From positions 1-64,000 of IMG/VR virus record IMGVR_UViG_3300017929_000004: 64,000 nt of DNA; one strand, written 5' to 3'. The notes under the pieces were generated by a model that searched no databases, was not told the origin of the DNA, and saw only the letters and a list, made by a program, of their open reading frames with translations. This stretch comes from a virus. Both the position numbers and the translations under genes were made by a program. Positions 1 to 8,022 of the stretch are shown here, one piece after another (the stretch's first letter is position 1; each line of letters starts with the position of its first letter).

Positions 1-479
<479 letters not shown>

Positions 480-482
480 GCG

Positions 483-665
483 CTGACGTATAAAAAGTGG
501 GCGACTAGATTCATCGGTGACCTACTCTACGAGGTCAACGAGCACAAATGCCCGTTGCACAAGAGCCATGAAACCGCGCGGCGGCATTTCAGGAAGGAAA
601 TCGAGCGCCTAACGAGAGTCCTAAACCGAGTTTACAACGACGGATCGAAGAATCCCTCCTACTGA
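483..665 (+). CDS. Small basic protein, probable CTG start
   Basis: A 60-residue protein-like frame ends at TGA 663-665. It is rich in Lys, Arg, His and aromatic residues (begins TYKKWATRFIGDLLYEVNEH). No ATG, GTG or TTG lies near its beginning. A strong GGAGG at the end of the preceding gene sits 6 nt before CTG 483-485, which is the best start. It fits tightly between the upstream stop (479) and the next gene (679). Function is unknown; the composition suggests nucleic-acid contact, which is inference. Confidence 0.55.
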   Translation: MTYKKWATRFIGDLLYEVNEHKCPLHKSHETARRHFRKEIERLTRVLNRVYNDGSKNPSY

Positions 666-678
666 AAGGAAGTGAGCG

Positions 679-918
679 ATGAAGGTAAACCTAAAGAAAC
701 CCGATGGAAGCGTTGCGGAAGGGGAGACGGTGCCGTTCAACGTCGACGACGAACGGTTTGGCACCTACAGCCCCAATGTCCCGCCCGAGCATCCACTCGC
801 TGGGAAGACCATCAAGTTCAAGGCAGTGGTGCATACCATCGTCTTCGCAGGGGTCAACCCAGAAACCGGCATCCCTGAAATTCAGGTGATGTACCAAGCG
901 GTCGCTGGCGTTGAGTAG
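679..918 (+). CDS. Hypothetical protein, 79 aa
   Basis: ATG 679 is preceded by GGAAGTGAG. The product is a small, probably beta-rich protein (begins MKVNLKKPDGSVAEGE). It has no recognised domain, membrane segment or cysteines. It is collinear with its neighbours in the replication/modification block and separated from the next gene by a 14-nt gap carrying GAGGAGG. Confidence 0.7.
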   Translation: MKVNLKKPDGSVAEGETVPFNVDDERFGTYSPNVPPEHPLAGKTIKFKAVVHTIVFAGVNPETGIPEIQVMYQAVAGVE

Positions 919-932
919 CGAGGAGGTGAGAA

Positions 933-1163
933 ATGTCAATGATTTGCCTTACTTGCAATGGAGATCGAGGCGGGAACTTCTGCTCGAAATGTGGGTCGAA
1001 ACTTATTGAAGACCCAAACACTCGCCGATGCCCAGCCTGTGGCGTTGAGGTGTATCAAGGCGACTTCTGTTTCATCTGCGGATGGGAATTAGCGAAGCCC
1101 GTACCTCCAATATTCGTCCGATTTTGGCAATCGCTAAAATTTTTGTTTCGTGGGTTTTCATGA
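933..1163 (+). CDS. Double zinc-ribbon protein
   Basis: A 76-residue protein with four Cys pairs in two tandem zinc ribbons: CLTC and CSKC in the first half, CPAC and CFIC in the second. This is the pattern of double zinc ribbon (DZR) proteins. The C-terminus is a short hydrophobic/aromatic helix (FVRFWQSLKFLFRGF) that may contact membrane or protein. GAGGAGG lies just upstream of ATG 933. The stop overlaps the next start (ATGATGA), suggesting translational coupling. The role is unknown; DZR modules usually mediate protein or nucleic-acid binding. Confidence 0.75.
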   Translation: MSMICLTCNGDRGGNFCSKCGSKLIEDPNTRRCPACGVEVYQGDFCFICGWELAKPVPPIFVRFWQSLKFLFRGFS

Positions 1164-1711
1164 TGACCGACGCGGAATGCCTGAAAGAAGTAAAAAAACT
1201 CGAATCAGCCCTACTTCGCTTCCCGCCGCACACCCACGACGACCAGGAGTTTTGGGATCGGCGTAGGATGGCCATCTTCGAGGCCGTCGAGCGCTTCGGT
1301 GTGGACACGCTTCGCCAAGCCTTCCGACGCTTCGCTGAGGCTGGCGGCGAGCAGGGGTACGGATTCCCTACGGTTCCCGAGATCGTCGCGGAGTGTACGG
1401 CCGTCGCCAGCGACGGGGAGCCTGCGGAGCAGGCTCGTCGAACCTTCCCACGCTTCGCGCACGCCTGCGCAAAGCAAGCCGCGCAATGCAGTCCTGCACT
1501 ACTGACCCTCGCCGCACTGTGGCCGTATGAATCCGCCCACATTTTATGTGCGGGCGAGATCCCTGCGACGTGTCCAGAGTGCGGCGTGCGGCACGTCGAA
1601 CTGGGGGCGTTCGACGCTCTCATCGACGCGCATCCGGGGGACACGGGGGGGTGGACGCGGTACTTTAAGGGGTATTTGCTCTGCGCCGCTTGTGCGAAGA
1701 AGGGAAAGTGA
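1160..1711 (+). CDS. Hypothetical protein with C-terminal zinc-binding cysteines
   Basis: The start ATG 1160 overlaps the stop of the zinc-ribbon gene; the frame is open further upstream but overlaps real coding there. The product is about 183 residues. The N-terminal half is helical and charged; the C-terminal half has CPEC and CAAC, a plausible zinc site. The middle resembles small phage proteins found beside DnaB that may help load helicase, but similarity is too weak to name it. A 13/14 match to the palindrome lies inside it (1486-1499). Its stop overlaps the next start (GTGA). Confidence 0.7.
   Translation: MMTDAECLKEVKKLESALLRFPPHTHDDQEFWDRRRMAIFEAVERFGVDTLRQAFRRFAEAGGEQGYGFPTVPEIVAECTAVASDGEPAEQARRTFPRFAHACAKQAAQCSPALLTLAALWPYESAHILCAGEIPATCPECGVRHVELGAFDALIDAHPGDTGGWTRYFKGYLLCAACAKKGK
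1486..1499. repeat. Palindrome variant ATGCAG-TC-CTGCAC (intragenic)
   Basis: 13 of 14 bases match the consensus; the first base is A instead of G. It lies within the preceding gene, with no start codon shortly downstream. Confidence 0.5.
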
Positions 1712-2775
1712 GTGCCTACTACAACGAAATCGATCCGTTCGCGGCGGCATGGCTGCGCGAGTTAATCAAGGCTGGGCAGATCGGCTCAGGGGAAGTTGAT
1801 GAACGAAGTATTACCGAAGTCCAACCCGCAGACCTCCGAGGCTTCACGCAATGCCACTTCTTCGCCGGCATCGGGGTGTGGAGTTACGCCCTTAGAGCGG
1901 CTGGATGGCCAAACGATACTCCCGTTTGGACAGGCTCCTGCCCCTGCCAGAGTTTCAGTGCAAGCGGGAAGCGGGGAGGCTTCTCAGATAGTCGTCACTT
2001 ATGGCCCGCATGGTTCCGGCTCATACGCGAGTGCCGCCCTGACACAATGTTTGGCGAGCAGGTTGCGTCCAAAGACGGACTTACTTGGCTCGACGTTGTT
2101 TCGGCTGACTTGGAAGGAGCGGGTTACGCCGTCGGGGCGGCGGATTTGTGCGCTGCGGGCTTCGGCGCGCCGCATATCCGGCAGCGACTGTACTTCGTGG
2201 CCAACGCCGAACGCAATGGAAGGCAGCCAGACGAGCCGGGGCGGGGATCGCTACGACGAGAAGTTGATGGGCGGGATTGCGAAGCTGGTCGGATGGCCGA
2301 CGCCGCAAGTTCACGACGACAAGGAACGCGGGAACACGGAAGCGGAGCATTACCACTTCCCGCACGACCTAAGCAATGCGGCGACCTGGGCGACCCCGCG
2401 CAGCGAGGACTCGGAATGCGCGGGAGCGCATCGGGGCAACGCGGACGGGCTGCACAGTCAGGCGAATCTCACTGCTTGGGCCACACCCTCGGCGCGGGAT
2501 TGGAAGAACGGTCAAGCCAGCGAAGAAACTCTTCAGAAGAATTCCAGGCCGCTGAACGAACAAGCCGTGGCTTCACTAACGGCTTCTGGGCGGACGCCGA
2601 ATGGCTTTGGTGCCGGGACGAAAAGTACCGGGCAGTTGAACCCGGCACATCCCCGCTGGTTGCAGGGGCTCCCAACCGCATGGGACGACTGCGCGGTTAT
2701 GGTAACGCGCTGTGCGCGGAAGTCGCCAAAGGCTTCATCGAAGCCTACATAGAAGTCAGAGCCTTGAAAAAATAG
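1708..2775 (+). CDS. C5 cytosine-specific DNA methyltransferase
   Basis: Transfers a methyl group from AdoMet to C5 of cytosine in DNA; in phages this usually protects against host restriction. Visible motifs are motif I FAGIG near residue 50, catalytic PCQ (Cys about 80) followed by SFSASGKRGGFSD, motif VI EQV, motif VIII IRQRLYF, and motif X GYGNALCAEVAKGFI near the C-terminus. All are in the expected order and the length (355 aa) is normal. GTG 1708 overlaps the previous stop and is preceded by AAGGGA. The stretch between motifs VIII and X (target-recognition side) is low in order and rich in Arg/Gly. Most of the gene is overlapped by another long frame (1799-2752). Confidence 0.88.
   Translation: MSAYYNEIDPFAAAWLRELIKAGQIGSGEVDERSITEVQPADLRGFTQCHFFAGIGVWSYALRAAGWPNDTPVWTGSCPCQSFSASGKRGGFSDSRHLWPAWFRLIRECRPDTMFGEQVASKDGLTWLDVVSADLEGAGYAVGAADLCAAGFGAPHIRQRLYFVANAERNGRQPDEPGRGSLRREVDGRDCEAGRMADAASSRRQGTREHGSGALPLPARPKQCGDLGDPAQRGLGMRGSASGQRGRAAQSGESHCLGHTLGAGLEERSSQRRNSSEEFQAAERTSRGFTNGFWADAEWLWCRDEKYRAVEPGTSPLVAGAPNRMGRLRGYGNALCAEVAKGFIEAYIEVRALKK
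1799..2752 (+). CDS. Overlapping-frame protein within the C5 methyltransferase gene
   Basis: A 317-residue frame lies wholly inside the methyltransferase gene, on the same strand in another frame. ATG 1799 has AGGGGAAG a few bases upstream. It shows features of a family I recall from many phage annotations next to or overlapping C5 methyltransferases: a segment GSTLFRLTWKERVTPSGR, repeated W(P/A)TP motifs (WPTPNA, WPTPQ, WATPR, WATPSARDWKNG), and an ending GQLNPAHPRWLQGLPTAWDD. Repeated motifs and a family-like ending argue against a random shadow. It remains possible that the widespread 'family' is itself an echo of the methyltransferase frame. Function unknown. Confidence 0.5.
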   Translation: MNEVLPKSNPQTSEASRNATSSPASGCGVTPLERLDGQTILPFGQAPAPARVSVQAGSGEASQIVVTYGPHGSGSYASAALTQCLASRLRPKTDLLGSTLFRLTWKERVTPSGRRICALRASARRISGSDCTSWPTPNAMEGSQTSRGGDRYDEKLMGGIAKLVGWPTPQVHDDKERGNTEAEHYHFPHDLSNAATWATPRSEDSECAGAHRGNADGLHSQANLTAWATPSARDWKNGQASEETLQKNSRPLNEQAVASLTASGRTPNGFGAGTKSTGQLNPAHPRWLQGLPTAWDDCAVMVTRCARKSPKASSKPT

Positions 2776-2777
2776 TT

Positions 2778-4154
2778 ATGCCTAGCGCAACAGCCAGTGA
2801 GAGAACAATGCCGCATAACACCGAGGCGGAGCGTGCGCTCTTGGGTAGCGTCCTTTTGGACAACGCTGCGCTTGCGATCTCGATAGAGATCGTCAGTGTC
2901 GGCGATTTCTACTCGACCGCTAATCGTCTATGCTTCGAAAAAATGCTCCAACTCTCCGAAAAGGGCACGACGATAGACCTCGTCACCCTCTCCGACCAAC
3001 TCACGAAAGACGGACTCTTCGATAAAGCCGGCGGAGGGGGATACATTGCGGGGCTAACCGAAGGGGTCCCGATTGGCACGACGGCGGCGGTCGGGGAATA
3101 TTGCCATATCGTCAAGGAGAAATCTAAACTTCGCAGCATCATCAACGCTTCAAACAACGTACTGGCGAGGGCATTCGAAGGCATCGACGATTCGGCAACG
3201 CTCGCCGAACTGGGAATTGAAGCGCTCTACGACATCATCGGCGCCAAGCAGAAATCGGGCCTCGTCAAGCTCGATCAAGTATTTCGCGAGGAGATGGGAG
3301 CCTTCGGGACGCTGCTCGACGGCCGCACAGGGGCGGCCTACGGGATCCCGACGGGGTTTACAGACCTTGACGCTATGTGCAGGGGGCTCCAGCCAGGTGA
3401 ATTGACCATCATCGCGGCGCGGCCCAGCTTGGGCAAGACGGCGCTTGCGACGTGCATAGCGCTCAACATGGCGGATCGCTACTCGATCCCCGTGGGATTC
3501 TTTAGCTTGGAAATGATGCGGGCGGCGCTGCTCACCCGGATGCTCTGCGTGAATTCCAGAATCAACATTCACCGTTTGTCGACGGGCTTCTCGACGCGAG
3601 ACGATGTGGCGCGCGCCGTCAAAGGCATCGGCGAACTCGCCAAACTACCTATCTGGATTGATGATACCTCCGGTTTGACGCTGACCAGCTTCCGCGCCAA
3701 GGCGAAGCGGCTGATTCAGGAGCAAGGTGCCCGGGGGTTCATCGTTGATTACATCCAGTTGATGTCCTCGGAGAAGAAATTCGACAGCCGCAACGCCGAA
3801 GTAGGCTATTTATCGGCGGGGCTCAAGCAATTCGCGAAGGACGAGAAGGTCTTCGTCGTGGCGCTGTCGCAGTTGTCCCGCGAACCCGAGAAGGGCCGGA
3901 AGCGGAAGCCGCGGCTGAGCGATCTTCGGGAATCAGGCGCGCTTGAGCAAGACGCGGATGTCGTGATCTTCCTCTGGCGTCCGAAGCAGGACGAGTCCAC
4001 CGCCGAAGGCGGGCAGGAAATGGTAACCATCATCATCGGCAAGCAGCGCAACGGCCCCACAGGGGAGTTGTGTTTGGGCTTCCAAAAGGAGTACACTCGG
4101 TTCGTCAACCTAGCTTCTGGCTCAGACGAACCGGAGATCGTGAGCGTTCCGTAA
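2778..4154 (+). CDS. dnaB: Replicative DNA helicase, DnaB family
   Basis: ATP-driven 5'-3' hexameric helicase that unwinds DNA at the replication fork. The N-terminal domain starts PHNTEAERALLGSVLLD, typical of DnaB. The RecA-like domain carries Walker A ARPSLGKT (Lys about 220), FFSLEM, Walker B-like FIVDYIQLM, the SQLSRE arginine-finger region and a late SDLRESGALEQDADVV motif. Length (458 aa) is normal. ATG 2778 follows the methyltransferase stop by 2 nt with a weak ribosome site; ATG 2808 is an alternative that would start just before the conserved N-terminus. No separate primase or loader gene is recognised nearby. Confidence 0.95.
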   Translation: MPSATASERTMPHNTEAERALLGSVLLDNAALAISIEIVSVGDFYSTANRLCFEKMLQLSEKGTTIDLVTLSDQLTKDGLFDKAGGGGYIAGLTEGVPIGTTAAVGEYCHIVKEKSKLRSIINASNNVLARAFEGIDDSATLAELGIEALYDIIGAKQKSGLVKLDQVFREEMGAFGTLLDGRTGAAYGIPTGFTDLDAMCRGLQPGELTIIAARPSLGKTALATCIALNMADRYSIPVGFFSLEMMRAALLTRMLCVNSRINIHRLSTGFSTRDDVARAVKGIGELAKLPIWIDDTSGLTLTSFRAKAKRLIQEQGARGFIVDYIQLMSSEKKFDSRNAEVGYLSAGLKQFAKDEKVFVVALSQLSREPEKGRKRKPRLSDLRESGALEQDADVVIFLWRPKQDESTAEGGQEMVTIIIGKQRNGPTGELCLGFQKEYTRFVNLASGSDEPEIVSVP

Positions 4155-4182
4155 ATTCAAACGAAGAAGGAGAAACACCACC

Positions 4183-4875
4183 ATGAACATAATTCTAATT
4201 CTATTTGTAGTGGCCAGCTTCATCGCGGGCTTGGCTTGGGCGAAACCCTTCAAACGGTTTTCCAGCTTATTTACACTAGCTGGCTTGCTTGTGCTTGTGC
4301 TATTCACAGCGGGGTGCTCTGCGGCCTGGATCACGAGCGTACAGGCTCTCTTGCCATCGCTTGCCACGATCATCAGCAGCATCTTGGCGTTCGCTGCGGG
4401 CTTGGCTGGGAAAACGGTTTCAGCGGCCACACTGGCCAAAGTTCAGACTCTTGAGGGCGATATATCAACTGAGTTAACCGACGCCTCGGCGGTCATCACG
4501 GCGTATAAGTCAAGCCAAGATCAATCGCTCCTGGGTAAGTTGGCTGCGGTGTTTTCGAATGTGGTGGGAAGCCTGCAAAGCATACTGAGGGGGCTCGACA
4601 TCACCGACACCGCGACACTTTCCAAGCTTACGGAACTGATTGATCTGGCGATTGGCGTTGCGCAGGCGATCATCGCGCTGATCCCGCAAGTCCTAGCGAC
4701 CCTCGCACATCGCGTTTCACTCACCAGGGATGCGTTGACCGCGGCTGACAAGGCGGCGGCATTGCACATCGACAACTTCCACAAGGCGGTGTGCCAGAAT
4801 TACAACGACATCGTCAACGCGGAAACAGCGAATCCAGATGTCAATGGAGTTCTGAAGGCTTTACCAAGGCTGTAG
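4183..4875 (+). CDS. Membrane-anchored or lipoprotein-like hypothetical protein
   Basis: 230 residues, with a good site (AAGGAG) before ATG 4183. The N-terminus is a hydrophobic helix, followed by a second hydrophobic stretch ending LFTAGC near residue 45, which looks like a lipobox but lies unusually deep. A helical Ala/Leu-rich body follows, with another possible membrane segment near residues 155-170. Together these suggest an inner-membrane or envelope protein. Phage roles such as superinfection exclusion or holin-like activity are possible but unsupported. It lies directly downstream of DnaB and starts a run of small genes. Confidence 0.65.
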   Translation: MNIILILFVVASFIAGLAWAKPFKRFSSLFTLAGLLVLVLFTAGCSAAWITSVQALLPSLATIISSILAFAAGLAGKTVSAATLAKVQTLEGDISTELTDASAVITAYKSSQDQSLLGKLAAVFSNVVGSLQSILRGLDITDTATLSKLTELIDLAIGVAQAIIALIPQVLATLAHRVSLTRDALTAADKAAALHIDNFHKAVCQNYNDIVNAETANPDVNGVLKALPRL

Positions 4876-4988
4876 CAGCGACTTGGATTTCAAAGACGGG
4901 ATAACAACACGACGCGACGGGGGGCGTTGGACTCACCGGAATGAGCGGGCAGTGGGCCACGCCCCCGATTTTTGGTAGGAGGTAAGTC

Positions 4989-5156
4989 ATGCCCAGATTT
5001 GCGGTTGACCATCATCTGCAATTGAAATTCGCGCTTTCCTACGAGCGAGAAATGCTCGTCGCGCTTTACAACCGCGACTGGGAAGCGTATCGTGATTGGG
5101 AGAAGAAGTTCGACCGCGCTCGCACGCAAATGAGAGAGCAACGAGCACCGCAGTAA
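4989..5156 (+). CDS. Small helical hypothetical protein, 55 aa
   Basis: ATG 4989 is preceded by TAGGAGGTAAG. The product is charged and probably one or two amphipathic helices (DWEAYRDWEKKFDRARTQMREQ). No family is recognised. It is followed after 9 nt by the next small gene. Confidence 0.6.
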   Translation: MPRFAVDHHLQLKFALSYEREMLVALYNRDWEAYRDWEKKFDRARTQMREQRAPQ

Positions 5157-5165
5157 GAGGATACC

Positions 5166-5315
5166 ATGCCGTACAAGTGCCCAACGTGTAATGGTAAGAG
5201 ATTCATTTTGCTTTATCCGTGGGCTGCAGGTTCAAACTGCCTTGAACTAAAGACTGAAGTTTTCTGCTCGGACTGCCACGGCACCGGCATCAAGTGGATG
5301 CCGAAGTTCCAGTAG
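5166..5315 (+). CDS. Small DnaJ-type zinc-finger protein, 49 aa
   Basis: Two CxxCxG-like knuckles are visible: CPTCNGKR near residue 5 and CSDCHGTG near residue 34. This is the pattern of a half DnaJ central zinc finger as seen in many small phage proteins. TAAGAGGATACC precedes ATG 5166. It probably binds one zinc ion; the partner is unknown. Confidence 0.65.
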   Translation: MPYKCPTCNGKRFILLYPWAAGSNCLELKTEVFCSDCHGTGIKWMPKFQ

Positions 5316-5327
5316 GAGGGATTCACG

Positions 5328-6086
5328 ATGTCAGTCTTCCACGGCGACATGAAGCTTGGGAAGAAACCTCCCAAGATCGACCCGCGCACGTTCTGTTTGG
5401 GGAAATACCTGACGTCAGAGCTTCCCGCTGCGCCGGCTGAGGTATGCAACTCCAGAGATGTCCAGAACTGGGGCATGATGCTCAATGATACCCTTGGCAC
5501 CTGCCCGATCGCCGGGGCTCTCCATACCATCCAAGGATGGGTTCTCTCGAACGTCGAGCCCGGGATTCACGCCGATATCATCATGCCGTCCGATGACATT
5601 GTGCTTAGATATTACGAGCAATGGTGCGGGTACGAGCCGTCTGACCCATCGACTGACCACGGCGGAGTTCTTCTCGATGTGCTCAGAGCTTGGCATCGGT
5701 CGGACATGGCAGGCTACAAGCTGCTCGCCTACGCCGACCCAGACCCGATGAACAGCGAGCACGTCAAGCAGGCCATCAACCTATTCGGAGGCCTCTACAC
5801 TGGCTTGCAGTTGCCGATTTCGGCGCAGAGACAAGACACATGGGATCTTAACGGCCATAGCAAAGCCGTGCCTGGATCGTGGGGTGGTCATTGTGTTGAA
5901 ATCGTTGACTATGACTCTGAGATTCTCGTTTGCAAAACCTGGGGGAAGCTTAAAGCCATGACTTGGAGATTCTTCGCCGCTTGTGTCGATGAATGCCATG
6001 CCCTACTCTCAGGGGGAGATTGGGTTCCGCCCGCCGGTTTCGATCTCGCGGGCTTGCAGCAGGATTTACTGGCTTTGAGCACATAG
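5328..6086 (+). CDS. Papain-like (C1-type) cysteine peptidase-like protein
   Basis: 252 residues, with GGAGG before ATG 5328. The layout resembles a phage/bacterial family with a C1-like fold: a conserved WGMMLNDTLGTCPIAGALH segment holding the candidate catalytic Cys near residue 64, and later GSWGGHCVEIVDYD with the candidate catalytic His, followed by KTWG. The pattern Cys, then GGH, then an aromatic/polar segment fits papain-like peptidases. No signal peptide is present, so it would act in the cytoplasm. Substrate unknown; activity is inferred from the motif only. Confidence 0.6.
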   Translation: MSVFHGDMKLGKKPPKIDPRTFCLGKYLTSELPAAPAEVCNSRDVQNWGMMLNDTLGTCPIAGALHTIQGWVLSNVEPGIHADIIMPSDDIVLRYYEQWCGYEPSDPSTDHGGVLLDVLRAWHRSDMAGYKLLAYADPDPMNSEHVKQAINLFGGLYTGLQLPISAQRQDTWDLNGHSKAVPGSWGGHCVEIVDYDSEILVCKTWGKLKAMTWRFFAACVDECHALLSGGDWVPPAGFDLAGLQQDLLALST

Positions 6087-6096
6087 GAGGTGGAAC

Positions 6097-6252
6097 GTGT
6101 TTGGCATAGACAAGGGCAAGATAAAAGAGGCGTTTTCCGACTTCGAGGGGGCGCAAGAGGCGGCACTGGCCCTGGCCCCGCTCTCCCCGCGCGACCCCTT
6201 GCTGGTTGCGGTGGTCAATTTGCTCAACGCCTTGGCCAAGGCATTTTCGTAG
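6097..6252 (+). CDS. Small hypothetical protein, 51 aa (GTG start)
   Basis: GTG 6097 follows TAGGAGGTGGAAC, a strong ribosome site. The product is Ala/Leu-rich with a hydrophobic C-terminal helix (PLLVAVVNLLNALAKAF). It may be a small membrane-associated peptide. Its stop lies 7 nt before the end of the opposing HNH gene. Confidence 0.55.
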   Translation: MFGIDKGKIKEAFSDFEGAQEAALALAPLSPRDPLLVAVVNLLNALAKAFS

Positions 6253-6259
6253 GAGGTCT

Positions 6260-6778
6260 CTATTCGACATGACTCCAAGTCCTTCGTTTCCTAACAAGAT
6301 AGATTGCTGCCGGAGTCACTCTGTATTTCCTTGCCAAGGAAATTCCAGTCTCAGGACTTACTCGGATTTCTCTTACCACTTCATCTGTCAATTTAGATCC
6401 AAAACGATTTTCTCCAAGATGGATAAGACCGTTACGACGAGCATGGAGAACATTTTCGGAATGAGTAAGATATTCAAGGTTATCTGCACGATTATCGGTT
6501 TTTGGTTCGTGAATGTGGTTAACCTCAAATCCATATGGGCACGGGCCAAGGAATGCTTTTGCCACGAGGACGTGTACCCTCCTCGGGAAACTCCTCCCAT
6601 CCCTTCTAAGAACAACGCCGAAGTATCCTCTGTCATCAGGGCTAGGTTTCAGAATTTTCCCAATCCTTGTAGTGGGGGCGGGACGAGATCGTCGTATTCT
6701 TCCCAAATTGGAAACCTCGTAGGAGTTGAAGCAAGGAATCTCCTTCCAGATTTCAGTGGTAGAATTGATTTCAGGCAT
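6260..6778 (-). CDS. Homing endonuclease, NUMOD4-HNH type
   Basis: 172 residues on the strand opposite to all neighbours. The N-terminus is a NUMOD4-like DNA-binding module (EIWKEIPCFNSYEVSNLGRIR). The centre is an HNH core (VNHIHEPKTDNRADNLEYLT). The C-terminus has a helix-turn-helix-like NUMOD segment (ISLARKYRVTPAAIYLV). Such free-standing genes cut DNA to promote their own spread. It sits between two short rightward genes. The orphan GGAGG at 6252-6256 just before it suggests it may have inserted ahead of or into a small gene, though no split gene can be demonstrated. GC content is visibly lower than around it, consistent with transfer. Confidence 0.9.
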   Translation of the reverse strand: MPEINSTTEIWKEIPCFNSYEVSNLGRIRRSRPAPTTRIGKILKPSPDDRGYFGVVLRRDGRSFPRRVHVLVAKAFLGPCPYGFEVNHIHEPKTDNRADNLEYLTHSENVLHARRNGLIHLGENRFGSKLTDEVVREIRVSPETGISLARKYRVTPAAIYLVRKRRTWSHVE

Positions 6779-6870
6779 GATGGCTCCCAGTATGAGTCGT
6801 TGTGTTCAGGGCCGCAGGCGCGCGGAAACGCTTCTGCGGCTCGATTAGTATAACATTGAAAGGAGTTAAC

Positions 6871-7350
6871 ATGCACTATGCTGTAGCTGTTTTCTTATCT
6901 TTTTTGATTGGGCAACTGCTTCATGCTTGGCTTCGCGCACAGAGTTCAGTCCATTCCAACCTTAATGGAATCCTCACCTATCGGCAGTACGTCGAAGTGA
7001 ATGGAGCGAACCTGTGCGTTCGACTCTTCTTGGCGTGGCTCGTCGTATCTGCCTGGGCTTGGCATGGGCAAGAACTGATGACCCTGATCGCCAAGATATC
7101 GCCTGATAACCTTGGGTGGCTTTCGACGAATGCGATCCCGCTCAACCCGACCACGGCCGGCGTGTTTGGGTACTTTGGGGACTCCATCATTGACGGTGGG
7201 ATAAGCTTGATTTCGCGGTGGATCCCCTCGTTGAAAAACGAAGTGCCCCCTACCAGTGGAGCGTCCAAAGCCGTCGTACAGGCCCAGCAGGCTGTAGCAG
7301 ACGCAAAGGCTGCAGTTGCCGATGCCAAGAATGGGGCGGCGAAGCCCTGA
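6871..7350 (+). CDS. Membrane protein, 159 aa
   Basis: ATG 6871 is preceded by AAAGGAG. Two or three hydrophobic segments are visible: residues 1-20 (begins MHYAVAVFLSFLIGQLL), about 50-65 (LFLAWLVVSAWAW) and possibly one in the middle. The tail is Ala/Lys-rich (AKAAVADAKNGAAKP). No family is assigned. It is the last gene of the rightward early block. Confidence 0.65.
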   Translation: MHYAVAVFLSFLIGQLLHAWLRAQSSVHSNLNGILTYRQYVEVNGANLCVRLFLAWLVVSAWAWHGQELMTLIAKISPDNLGWLSTNAIPLNPTTAGVFGYFGDSIIDGGISLISRWIPSLKNEVPPTSGASKAVVQAQQAVADAKAAVADAKNGAAKP

Positions 7351-7655
7351 CGCCCGCGTCGTCGCTGTATGAATCCCTAATCTATCCATAGCTTTACGTG
7401 TCATAATCCCCATCCCCAAAAGCCGCTTGCTGAAGAACTGTGCAGAATGCACGCCTTCTTCCTCATCAAGGATCGGAATGTCCGATTCCTCAAGAAAAGG
7501 CTTTTCGAAACGTGTACACCTTTTCGAGTGTATCGAATATTGAATTTCTATGGGAATCAGTACTTTAGATGTGGAAGTACAATTTCCAATATGTACACCG
7601 ATCGTCGGTAAAGTTTAGTTTTGGCGGCTCCTCGGCGGTGCAGGTCTGCACTGAA
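7351..7655. other. Non-coding gap between converging gene blocks
   Basis: This AT-richer 305-nt gap separates the end of the rightward block from the end of the leftward block. It contains an octamer palindrome GTGTACAC (about 7512) and a related TGTACACC (about 7593). A leftward open stretch of about 50 codons (around 7390-7560) has no start codon or ribosome site and may be a gene remnant. No clear terminator hairpin with a T-run was found. Confidence 0.4.
7638..7651. repeat. 14-bp palindrome GTGCAG-GT-CTGCAC
   Basis: Perfect arms with centre GT. It lies 5 nt beyond the stop of the leftward gene ending at 7656, with no recognised start codon downstream on either strand. Confidence 0.75.
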
Positions 7656-8021
7656 TCAGCTAAGGATCATCAAACAGCGGGCGCACGGCGCCGGCAGGAG
7701 AGGCTTTTTCTGGCGGGCTCCGCAGAACGCGCAGATCATCACGTCGGCCTCGGTGACCCCCGTAATCGCCCGCGGCGTCCACTCGAAGTCGCAATCGGGG
7801 CAGTGATAAAGCCCGTTGGCATCGCGTCGCAGATGGACGATTTTCCGGCACAGGAGGCAAAGGCCGAAAGCAAAGTCTTCCATCTCTTGGACGGTGTGAA
7901 AGTGCGTTCCCTTGACGCGGCAGGGGAGACAAGTGGGCTCGCCGCAGAAGTTGCAGCGGGGCTGGCGAACTTCGTTGTGGGTCTCGCAGGTAGAGCACTG
8001 GTACTCGTCGATTTGGGGCAT
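7656..8021 (-). CDS. Multi zinc-finger hypothetical protein
   Basis: 121 residues with many CxxC pairs: CSTC, CNFC with CLPC, CLLC, CPDC, CAFC and CARC. It probably folds as three or more zinc ribbons/treble clefs. No catalytic motif is visible. It ends the leftward transcription unit. Similar cysteine-rich phage proteins are uncharacterised; a nucleic-acid or host-protein binding role is inference. Confidence 0.7.
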   Translation of the reverse strand: MPQIDEYQCSTCETHNEVRQPRCNFCGEPTCLPCRVKGTHFHTVQEMEDFAFGLCLLCRKIVHLRRDANGLYHCPDCDFEWTPRAITGVTEADVMICAFCGARQKKPLLPAPCARCLMILS

Positions 8022-8022
8022 G

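Noticed and set aside
6946-7452. Leftward frame antisense to the 6871 membrane gene, running into the convergent gap
   Set aside because: The part over the gene is a shadow. The part in the gap looks somewhat protein-like but has no start codon or ribosome site, so it is noted only as a possible remnant.
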